Shown here: positions 17,931-25,578 of the stretch, piece by piece | Numbering within the stretch: position 1 is the first letter of the stretch | Layout: the number at the start of each line of letters is the position of its first letter | Source: Pseudomonadales bacterium | Lineage (GTDB): Bacteria > Pseudomonadota > Gammaproteobacteria > Pseudomonadales > UBA7434 | Assembly (NCBI GenBank): GCA_013043705.1 | Contig: JABDNS010000120.1 | Coordinates: 1-54,226, forward strand | DNA length: 54,226 bases | Direction: 5' to 3' | Notes under the pieces: model-generated | Told to the model about the DNA's origin: nothing | Database searches by the model: none | What the model saw: only the letters and a program-made list of their open reading frames with translations | Translations under genes and position numbers: made by a program

Positions 17931-18959
17931 TTAAGGCGAAAGTGCTGCAAAGCTTTCGCGGTTATGGTTCCCCTCCACCATGGTCTGTTGCGCCAATGCT
18001 GGCGCAATGTCGGACGCCTCTGTTGCCGGCGTCTCTTTTTGATTGCTATGAACGTTTGAATCCATTTGCTCTACTTCGCTATCCACATCGGCAATATTCT
18101 CAACGGGGAGGAAGTTCAGGTCGCATTTGAGGCCTGCAGGAATTTTATTTTCCGGGTTAGGCAGTGACAGGCGCACACCGAAAGTGCCGCTGGCCGCATC
18201 GCCCATTTTGTCGACGATGGTTACAGTGGCATCCTGTGTGGGTAGGCTTAATGTTTCAAGGCGCACCTTGGCAACCATGCCAACTTCTACATCACCAAAC
18301 ATATCGATGGGAACGATCGCATCTACTTTCAATGGATCCAGCTGTGCGATACGAACAACCGGCTGGTCTTCCACGTATTCGCCCTGGGCTTTGAAGGTTT
18401 GTACTACGAATCCGGAAATCGGCGAGCGCACAGTTTTTTGCTCTAACTGCTGGTAGGCACGATTAAGTTCCAGCTTGCGTACGCTAACCAGGTCGCGTGC
18501 TTGCTGGAGTTTCCAGGTAGATAGCTCAACCTCGCGATCAGCGTCGTCCTTGTTCTGGTAGGAAACCGCATCAGTGTCGTACAGCATATCGATACGCTTT
18601 TGCTGGCGCTCGGCAAAATCCAGGTTGATTTGCTCGAGGTAAACTTCAGCTTCAATTTCAGCGCGTTTTTTGGCTAATGCAACTGAAGCCTGCTCAACAC
18701 GCGAAGCCAAGGTGGCAACCACCTGGTTTTCGTCAACGTAATCACTGCGCTCTGCAAGCAGGTTTTCAACCACGCCCGGCACCGGGCTGGACAAATCGAT
18801 AACCTTGTGCGGGCTGACCACGCAATCCACCGGCGGCATGGACGCAGCAGCAAGCGAAGGCTCGTCCAGCGAGCCCTGCTGTGCGACCGAAACTGCACTG
18901 ATACCGATCAGTACAGCGATTGAAAGATATCTCTGATGATTTTTTTGAATGAAAAACAC
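17931..18959 (-). CDS. HlyD/RND-type periplasmic adaptor (membrane fusion protein)
   Basis: 342 residues. An N-terminal signal or anchor (YLSIAVLIGISAVSVAQ) is followed by a lipoyl-like half-motif (VVSPHKVIDLSSPVPGVVENLLAERSDYVDENQVVATL), a coiled-coil hairpin (about 88-165), the second lipoyl half (KTVRSPISGFVVQTFKAQGEYVEDQPVVRIA) and a beta-barrel (VDAIVPIDMFGDVEVGMVAKVRLE). The last 60 residues are polar and probably disordered. Adaptors of this fold link an inner-membrane transporter to an outer-membrane channel. The start is a GTG with GAGGTGGGG just upstream. The gene lies 40 bp before the giant exoprotein gene on the same strand, with 206 bp of AT-rich DNA upstream that could hold a promoter for the pair. 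No ATPase or TolC gene is nearby. Confidence 0.88.
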   Translation of the reverse strand: MFFIQKNHQRYLSIAVLIGISAVSVAQQGSLDEPSLAAASMPPVDCVVSPHKVIDLSSPVPGVVENLLAERSDYVDENQVVATLASRVEQASVALAKKRAEIEAEVYLEQINLDFAERQQKRIDMLYDTDAVSYQNKDDADREVELSTWKLQQARDLVSVRKLELNRAYQQLEQKTVRSPISGFVVQTFKAQGEYVEDQPVVRIAQLDPLKVDAIVPIDMFGDVEVGMVAKVRLETLSLPTQDATVTIVDKMGDAASGTFGVRLSLPNPENKIPAGLKCDLNFLPVENIADVDSEVEQMDSNVHSNQKETPATEASDIAPALAQQTMVEGNHNRESFAALSP

Positions 18960-19165
18960 GGTGCCCCACCTCTATGAGTTGCTTTTTTAACTATAGCTAT
19001 TGCTCACAAATTAGCTGCGTGGTCACGCAAGAAAAACGCGAAGCAGCGCACAATCTGCTTGCGAAAATATTTTTTGTTTTTGGTACCGATTTCTTAGAAA
19101 AATGCTTGTGTTTCAATGGGTCACAAAGAAAAACAATCAGTTAGCATAAGCAGGCGAGCCCAAAG

Positions 19166-21328
19166 CTAACCGGCCAGCTGCCGGGTCAGCAATAATTGAA
19201 GATGACGCCATAGGCGAATACCAACTGCTTGTTCTGTATGAACAAATCGAAGTTCCGCCAACTTGCCAAGATAGGCGTCCTGCGAGAGTGCGGGCAATTC
19301 GACATCGAACTGGAAAACTTCATAGATTGCCTTCAATCCCTGCTCGTCGCGCGCATCAACCGGTATACGCCCGCCATATTTGCTGCCTAACAGCGGGCTC
19401 GGCAATGCGTTGGTAGCCATTGGCACTTCAGAAACGCTGTTGCTTGCAACGCTTTTGAAGGGCTGGCTTTGCAAGCGAGCCTCTACTCGCTTGGTATGTC
19501 GGCGCACATCATCAACGTCATTTTGTTCAACCGCCACGCGTACCCGAACCTGCCTTAAATCGACCACGTGACCCAGCAGGTCTCCCTGTTTGACGAAGCG
19601 CCCGGGTAAATCCGCTGCCGAGCCAAGCGACAACCAGCCATCGCGTTGCGCCTTGATTTCCAGGCTACGGCTTTGACGCTCCAGGTCTTCGTACTCCGCC
19701 CGTGCACCACGTATTTCATCAACCACTTGTGCCGCTGCGTTCAAATCGGCAACCAGTAGCGACTGGTGCCTGACTTTAAGCTCGTACAACCTGGCTTTTG
19801 CCAGTTGCAAGCGCGACTGTAAGCCTGGCTCTTCAAGCTTGAGCAAGATATCGCCTTCGCTGACTTTTTGCCCATCATGGGCAATGATATGTGCAATGAA
19901 ACCATCTGCGCCACTTCGCACTGGCGCACGGTCGCCCAACTCAATAACGCCAGCCACATGTGTACTGTGTGGTAGCGGAATCACAAAAAACAGCAGGTAA
20001 ACTGAAGCGGCAATGCCCGCACAAACTGCTTTCATCCTGGTTGACTTGGCCTGGGCCGCCACTTCGGGTGCGATTTTTTTAAGCCCTTTAATAAGCGGCA
20101 TAACGAACTGCAAGAAAAGCATCCACACCGTTAGCACAATACCGAAGATAAAAAACTTTCCAACAATGTAGAGTGCAATGGTGAACGAAATAAACAATCG
20201 GTAGATAAATGCCGCAATACCATAGCTTATAAACCAGCGTCGCTCACCGCGGCTGGAGACTGGCGTTTTGGCCCCACTAATGCCCACGGCATAACGCTTG
20301 AACAGGTAAGCAAGATACTGATTGGAGCGCGTGCCAAGGTTGGGTATTTCTATGGCATCACAAAAAACATAGTAGCCGTCGAAACGCAGCAGTGGGTTAC
20401 CATTAAACAGCAGCGTACTTATACCGCCGATAAAAGCGACATTAAACATCGCATCGCGCAATGTACCTGGTTCCAGCCAGACCCAGGCAATCAGCGCAAT
20501 GCTCGACAACAACAGCTCAACGACAATACCGGCGGCTGCCACCGCCATGCGCTGATACTTGTTTGCGAAAGTGCTGCTCGATGATGCATCAACGTAGGGA
20601 ACAGGCATCAAAACCAGGAACATCAGGCCCATCTCATGGACTTCGGCACCCCAGCGCCGGGCGACCAGGCCATGACCCAATTCGTGTGCGCCTTTCAATA
20701 GCGGGTAGATAAACCACAGCAACAAAACGTTGCCCCAATCCATAAAGCGCGACTCGAAGTGCACCACAAGTTCCGGCCAACGACTCATCGCCAACAATGA
20801 GGCCCACACCGCAAGCACGCAGGCCAATGCAATCGCCGGCACGCCAAACACCGCTTTGCTTCTGGGCGCGAGCCAGCCCAGCCATTTGTCGGGGTCGACC
20901 AGGGGTATCTTTACCGCCAGCGGGCGCAACATGGCTTGCAGCCACGGTGATGGCTTTTTTGCGGTGCCCGCTGAAGTCGCAGCACCCTGCTCTTCTACCT
21001 CAGGCAAGCCGGCGAGCATGTCGGCCTCACGCAATGCCGCCAACAAGCGAATGATTTCTGCAGTATCGGGTGCCAGGTCGGGCAGTTGTACCCTGGCGGC
21101 ATCGAACGCCTCGCCTACCGTTTTTACGCTATTGAGTTGCTCAAGAAATAGTTTGGAAAATTCATCGCAGCGGAAATAACTAGCCGCAAGGGAATTGCTA
21201 ATCACATACCAGGTTGCATGGCGATACTGATGCTCAAATATGCGAACATGATTGTGCAAGAACGGCCGCGTATCGGCGATTTGCTGCCAGGGATCCTGCA
21301 CCATTTCACTCACGGCAACAGTGTCCAC
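19166..21328 (-). CDS. PqqD-like / M50 site-2-protease-like / HlyD fusion membrane protein
   Basis: 720 residues from the track start. An N-terminal PqqD-like domain (about 20-105) is followed by a polytopic membrane region (about 155-455) with the zinc-metalloprotease signature HELGH at 215-219 and a second S2P-type motif NPLLRFDG (311-318) carrying the expected third metal ligand Asp. The C-terminal periplasmic part is HlyD-like: a lipoyl half (VAGVIELGDRAPVRSGADGFI), a coiled-coil hairpin and a second half (IKAQRDGWL). M50-family proteins with adaptor domains occur in some peptide-export loci; here the protein probably takes part in export or processing of the giant exoprotein. The start is uncertain: GTG 21328 overlaps the upstream gene by 19 bp, GTG 21313 gives a GTGA overlap, and ATG 21304 leaves 5 bp. 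All three imply translational coupling. Confidence 0.88.
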   Translation of the reverse strand: MDTVAVSEMVQDPWQQIADTRPFLHNHVRIFEHQYRHATWYVISNSLAASYFRCDEFSKLFLEQLNSVKTVGEAFDAARVQLPDLAPDTAEIIRLLAALREADMLAGLPEVEEQGAATSAGTAKKPSPWLQAMLRPLAVKIPLVDPDKWLGWLAPRSKAVFGVPAIALACVLAVWASLLAMSRWPELVVHFESRFMDWGNVLLLWFIYPLLKGAHELGHGLVARRWGAEVHEMGLMFLVLMPVPYVDASSSSTFANKYQRMAVAAAGIVVELLLSSIALIAWVWLEPGTLRDAMFNVAFIGGISTLLFNGNPLLRFDGYYVFCDAIEIPNLGTRSNQYLAYLFKRYAVGISGAKTPVSSRGERRWFISYGIAAFIYRLFISFTIALYIVGKFFIFGIVLTVWMLFLQFVMPLIKGLKKIAPEVAAQAKSTRMKAVCAGIAASVYLLFFVIPLPHSTHVAGVIELGDRAPVRSGADGFIAHIIAHDGQKVSEGDILLKLEEPGLQSRLQLAKARLYELKVRHQSLLVADLNAAAQVVDEIRGARAEYEDLERQSRSLEIKAQRDGWLSLGSAADLPGRFVKQGDLLGHVVDLRQVRVRVAVEQNDVDDVRRHTKRVEARLQSQPFKSVASNSVSEVPMATNALPSPLLGSKYGGRIPVDARDEQGLKAIYEVFQFDVELPALSQDAYLGKLAELRFVHTEQAVGIRLWRHLQLLLTRQLAG

Positions 21329-23160
21329 AACTTAAGACCAATCCACTCGACCATGTCATGGAACAGGATAAAAGCATAGCTGCGCGAAGCTACCGAAATC
21401 TTAGCATTGCCCTGCATGCCTGGACGCAAAAAACCCAACGGCTGCGTTACCCTGGCTTCGGTACGATAAATTACTTCACCGTCACGCACTTCAAAAACAG
21501 TGGCGACGTTGTCGATAACAAAGGGAATGCGTTGTCCGGGAAACGCGGTAAGTGAAAGCCAACCACGCTGGCCAGCCTGCACTTCACGGATTTCGCGCTC
21601 GCTAACATCCAGCACAATACGGTATTCGTTCAGTGGCGCAATCTCGAACAGCACGTCACCGCGCTCTACCGGCGCACCCAGGGAAGACGAAAGATCACCA
21701 TCGATAATCACGCCATCAAGCGGCGATAACAACTGCGCACGATCCATTTGCTGCGCTACCAGGTCGAGCTTGGCATCGGCTTGTGCTATCTGTGCTTTTA
21801 GAATTTGAGATTGCGCATTGTCGCGCTCGGCCAGCGCCTTGCGGTACTGCTTGGATAGCTCGGCTTTTTCGCTGGTCCAGCGCGCGCGTTCAAGAATAAT
21901 TTCACGCTGGTCCAACTCGGCCAGCACCTCACCCATTTGAATCGTTTCGCCCGCCTTATGCAGTGCGCTGGCAATATAGCCATCGAACGGTGCAACCACC
22001 GCGCGCTGGATTTTCCCTTCAAGGCTGGCGGTCGCCGATACCCGGTGATCGCCAGGCACGGCAAAAAGCAACAGCAGCGCCGCGACAGAAAATACCGTGG
22101 CCAACTTGGTACGATAGAAACCTTCACCGAGCAGCCGCTGCAAATAGCGATGAAAACGCAAGCGAGTGGCGCGCCATGACCATGCCTCGCGGTACTGTTG
22201 TAGGCCAACGTAGGCGCCTAGTATTTCCGCGTACGCTGCAAGGCGCTGCATCGCTTCATTGCCCAGCGGCTGGGCACTTTGCACGCAAAGCGCACCCAGC
22301 GACTCACCCAATGACTGAAGGGGCAAGCAAACCGTAGGGTATTTTTTTGCAGAATCGCTTTCGCCGGCCACCACCTGGGCAAGCACGCGGCCAGCGTTTA
22401 GGGCTTTTCCTTCGTTGCACGCTTCCTGCATCAAGCTTTCAATTTTCTGCAGCGCCGCCACCCTGCGATCAAACTGGGTGACGTTAGAGATGCCCGCAAT
22501 CTTCAGGCCCGTTTTACTTTTATCATTCTGGCTGCTGCCGATTGCAATATAAACGCGCTCGCATTGCAGGGCATTTTTTAGTGCGTTACAAACGACGGGT
22601 ACGGCTTGCAGCAGAGATTTTTCGGCAAATGCTTTTTGCAGGCTCGCCAAATCATCCGGCGCTAGCAAAGCTGTTGTTGCAGCGCCTGGCGTATCAACTG
22701 TTTCTGTGTTGGCAGGCTGCGCTGTATCAAGCAGTAACTGCAGCCACGCGGCACCCCAGCCTAGAAGCTGGTTCACCACTGCATGATGTTCGGCACCTAC
22801 GTTGAGCTGCACCGCAATCGAACAGCTTGCAGCCTCGATATCATTTTCGAAGTGGAATGCTGCCAGGCCAGCCACCGGCAGCGGGTGCGAAACCAGTAAA
22901 TCATTGTCGGGCGCGATCGCCAGATTACCGGACACCGCCGAATTTGAGGTGCTGGTAGTTGGCACACCGCGGCGCGAAGCCAGCGCTGCTGCATCAAGCA
23001 GCGCAGCGTTTGCCGAAGTACCCTGCGGGTAGCTGGCAATGCAATGCTGGGCAATCGCCTGCGCACGCCCGGGCGCATCGCCAAGTACAACAACGGCGCT
23101 TTGCACACCCGGCAACATATGGCACAGCTGCGCCAACCAGCGCTGCACTATTGACTGCAT
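21310..23160 (-). CDS. GAF-domain / HlyD fusion protein
   Basis: 616 residues. Residues 1-345 are predicted cytoplasmic and include a GAF-like domain (about 184-316: LLQAVPVVCNALKNALQCERVYIAIG ... PTVCLPLQSLGESLGALCVQ). One transmembrane helix (LATVFSVAALLLLFAVPG, 353-370) leads to a periplasmic HlyD-type adaptor: lipoyl half (IQRAVVAPFDGYIASALHKAGETIQMGEVLAEL), coiled-coil hairpin (about 420-490), second half (LLSPLDGVIIDG) and beta-barrel (YRIVLDVSEREI). The fusion puts a small-molecule sensor fold on the inside and an adaptor on the outside of one helix, so export might be gated by a cytoplasmic ligand (inference). It is the first gene of the export/exoprotein locus and overlaps or abuts the M50-HlyD gene. 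Confidence 0.87.
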   Translation of the reverse strand: MQSIVQRWLAQLCHMLPGVQSAVVVLGDAPGRAQAIAQHCIASYPQGTSANAALLDAAALASRRGVPTTSTSNSAVSGNLAIAPDNDLLVSHPLPVAGLAAFHFENDIEAASCSIAVQLNVGAEHHAVVNQLLGWGAAWLQLLLDTAQPANTETVDTPGAATTALLAPDDLASLQKAFAEKSLLQAVPVVCNALKNALQCERVYIAIGSSQNDKSKTGLKIAGISNVTQFDRRVAALQKIESLMQEACNEGKALNAGRVLAQVVAGESDSAKKYPTVCLPLQSLGESLGALCVQSAQPLGNEAMQRLAAYAEILGAYVGLQQYREAWSWRATRLRFHRYLQRLLGEGFYRTKLATVFSVAALLLLFAVPGDHRVSATASLEGKIQRAVVAPFDGYIASALHKAGETIQMGEVLAELDQREIILERARWTSEKAELSKQYRKALAERDNAQSQILKAQIAQADAKLDLVAQQMDRAQLLSPLDGVIIDGDLSSSLGAPVERGDVLFEIAPLNEYRIVLDVSEREIREVQAGQRGWLSLTAFPGQRIPFVIDNVATVFEVRDGEVIYRTEARVTQPLGFLRPGMQGNAKISVASRSYAFILFHDMVEWIGLKLWTLLP

Positions 23161-23318
23161 TTCAACCCACTATGGAATATCGAATCGTTATCACTCTTTA
23201 GAATAGTCCAGCAGGGGGTGATTGCCATCGCTTAAAAAGCAGCCGAAAGCGGCGCAAGTTACTGATTATTATTTTAATTATGCGACGTTTACGCGACAGC
23301 AGAGCCTTGCGCGTAAAT

Positions 23319-24752
23319 CTAAAGATAAGGTGTAAACAGCGCCGCAACCGAATCACGCAGGCGCGCATACACACCACGCCCGGTTAGGTCAGCCAGCAAA
23401 AGCGGCTCGCTAACAGCAATGGTGTCGCGAAAGTGACCCAACAACTGTTGATTCAGCGCAGTCGAGAATATTTCAATACCGAGCTCAAAATTAAGTCGTA
23501 AACTCCTCGGGTCCAGGTTGGCGGAACCTACCAGTGTGTAGCTATCGTCAATGCAAAGCAGCTTGCTATGACAGAAAGGCTTGGGTTGGTAATAAACAGA
23601 AGCTCCCGCCGACAATAATTCCTCCAGCACATTGCGATTGGCCCAATGTACCACCGGGATATTACTGCGCTCGGGCAATACGATATTGACCGCAACCCCG
23701 CGCAGCGCCGCCGACTGCATTGCAGAGACAAGTTCCCGGTTCGGCAAAAAGTACGGCGTCATAATATATATATGGTTTTTAGCGGCGCTGATTACCCCCC
23801 TTATGGTAAGCGCCAGGGCGTCCAATTCTTCGCTTGGCCCATCCGGAATAAGCCGGCACAGTTCATTACCAACAGCCGCAACATTTGAACGTCGTGGCGG
23901 AGAGGCTTTGCCACCGGTTGTGAAATTCCAGTCGTGGTAGAAAAGCTGAATCAGCTCATCGACTATTGCACCTTTAAAACTAAAGTTGATATCTGTAACT
24001 TCCCGCATGCCCTTATTATTTTTCAGGTTATAGGCACCAATATTCATTCCGCCCGCGAAAGCTTCGCTTTCATCGACCAACAATAGTTTTCTATGGTTAC
24101 GCAGGTTTATTGAAAAACTGGGCGGTATAAATCGCGGCGGCAAAAATTTAGCGGCATTTACGCCCCGCTTCCTTAGCATGGCCGAGGCTTTATGAAATGA
24201 GTAATACTCACCGATACCATCGAGCAAGACCTTTACATCAACGCCACGGCCCACCGCTCGCTGCAGTGCATCAATAAATTCCATACCAGTGGCATCATCT
24301 TTAAAAATATAGGTAGAGAGCAAAATGCTGTGCTCGGCATTCTCTATGGCGTCGAGCATTCGCGGGTATGCCTGCTCACCGTTATACAACGCTTCCGCAG
24401 CATTGCCGCGGATGAGTATGTGGCCGCAAACCTTATGCCCAACCTGGATTAAGCTTTGGTCGGTGCCAACACCGCTGGGAGCGACTGAATGCGCTTTGCG
24501 AACACCTTTCTCACGCGGCACAATAAACAAGTTCCTGTCGAGCTTGCGCGCACGTGTTCGCACCCGGTTGATGCCAAAAAGGAAATACAGGAATGGGCCA
24601 AGATAGGGAATGAATACGCAGGCCAGTATCCAGCTAAGCGCTGCCTGGTAATCGCGCTTGAACATCAGGATATGGTAAACCGCCCACAACGCTGGCGCGG
24701 CGTAGATAAAAATAAGCAGATTAGTGTAAAGCCAGGACTCCATACTGCGCAC
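23319..24752 (-). CDS. cls: Cardiolipin synthase (phospholipase D superfamily)
   Basis: 477 residues. Two N-terminal transmembrane helices (LLIFIYAAPALWAVYHIL and LSWILACVFIPYLGPFLYFLFG) are followed by two PLD half-domains with HKD-type motifs: NHRKLLLVDESEAFAGGMNIG and CHSKLLCIDDSYTLVGSANLDPRS. Length and topology match ClsA-type enzymes, which join two phosphatidylglycerols into cardiolipin at the inner membrane. The track start is a GTG; ATG 24743 three codons on is an equal candidate. It is upstream of and co-directional with the exporter locus, but 158 bp of AT-rich DNA separates them, so co-transcription is uncertain. Confidence 0.92.
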   Translation of the reverse strand: MRSMESWLYTNLLIFIYAAPALWAVYHILMFKRDYQAALSWILACVFIPYLGPFLYFLFGINRVRTRARKLDRNLFIVPREKGVRKAHSVAPSGVGTDQSLIQVGHKVCGHILIRGNAAEALYNGEQAYPRMLDAIENAEHSILLSTYIFKDDATGMEFIDALQRAVGRGVDVKVLLDGIGEYYSFHKASAMLRKRGVNAAKFLPPRFIPPSFSINLRNHRKLLLVDESEAFAGGMNIGAYNLKNNKGMREVTDINFSFKGAIVDELIQLFYHDWNFTTGGKASPPRRSNVAAVGNELCRLIPDGPSEELDALALTIRGVISAAKNHIYIMTPYFLPNRELVSAMQSAALRGVAVNIVLPERSNIPVVHWANRNVLEELLSAGASVYYQPKPFCHSKLLCIDDSYTLVGSANLDPRSLRLNFELGIEIFSTALNQQLLGHFRDTIAVSEPLLLADLTGRGVYARLRDSVAALFTPYL

Positions 24753-24828
24753 TGTAGTCCAAAGCGGGCGTTCGGGTCTAGCGCATTATGTTTTTACTAA
24801 TGAACGCAGAAAAATTGAGCGGTGGCTA

Positions 24829-25578
24829 CTAGAACCAGGCACGCAAGCCAAACACCAACGCACCCTCCTCGCTTCGTTCTCCCGCTTCGCGCTCAAATCT
24901 TTTTGTATTGCCGTACGCTTTTTCCCAATTGATGCCGATGTAGGGAGCAAATTCGCGACGAACTTCGTAGCGCAAACGAAGCCCGGCCTCAATTTCTGAT
25001 AAGCCAGAACCAACACCCGTTTTCATATCGTTATGCGCATGCGCGTTAACTTCTATTTCCGGCACCAATGCCCAGCGCTGCGTGAGCATCAGCTCATATT
25101 CCGCTTCGGCGCGCAAAGCGCTTCGCCCCGACCTGCCCAGAAAAAGCGAAATATCCACTTCAAACCAGTACGGCGCCAGGCCATTCAAGCCAATCGCTAA
25201 CCAGTTTCGTCGTGGCCCTGGCTCGAAATCGCGGCGCAGGCCAAGCTGCCAATCCCAGTACGGCAGAATTGCCCTGCTGTAACGCAACTGCCACTCCGAG
25301 ACCTGGGTTTGACCATCGGCGCGCTGCATCTCGAAATCCAACCACAATTTGTCCAGGTCATAGCCTAGCCAGCCCGCGCCCTCAAGCACTTCAGGATCTA
25401 CGCCATCAACCGCCCTTTGCTCTAGCTGCTCTAACACCAGCATCGCGAGCAAGGGGTTATCCTTGCTTGCGGCCGTTACGGTGAATGGCATCAACAATAA
25501 TACCGGCAACAGTGCCTGAAACATTATTTTCAATAACGAGCCGCCGGCAACCAAATCACAGCGCGTAATCAAATTCAT
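24829..25578 (-). CDS. copB: Outer-membrane copper resistance protein CopB/PcoB
   Basis: 249 residues from the chosen start. A signal peptide (MFQALLPVLLLMPFTVTAAS) precedes a CopB beta-barrel with family signatures: GWLGYDLDKLWLDFEMQ, RYSRAILPYWDWQLGLRRD, LGLNGLAPYWFEVDISLFLG-like wording, YELMLTQRWALVPEIEVNA and the C-terminal AFGLRAWF-type strand. CopB is thought to sequester or expel copper at the outer membrane with CopA. The Met/His-rich N-terminal segment found in many CopB proteins is absent. I chose ATG 25578, whose ATGA overlaps the copA stop, rather than the track start lying inside copA; this indicates translational coupling. Confidence 0.9.
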   Translation of the reverse strand: MNLITRCDLVAGGSLLKIMFQALLPVLLLMPFTVTAASKDNPLLAMLVLEQLEQRAVDGVDPEVLEGAGWLGYDLDKLWLDFEMQRADGQTQVSEWQLRYSRAILPYWDWQLGLRRDFEPGPRRNWLAIGLNGLAPYWFEVDISLFLGRSGRSALRAEAEYELMLTQRWALVPEIEVNAHAHNDMKTGVGSGLSEIEAGLRLRYEVRREFAPYIGINWEKAYGNTKRFEREAGERSEEGALVFGLRAWF

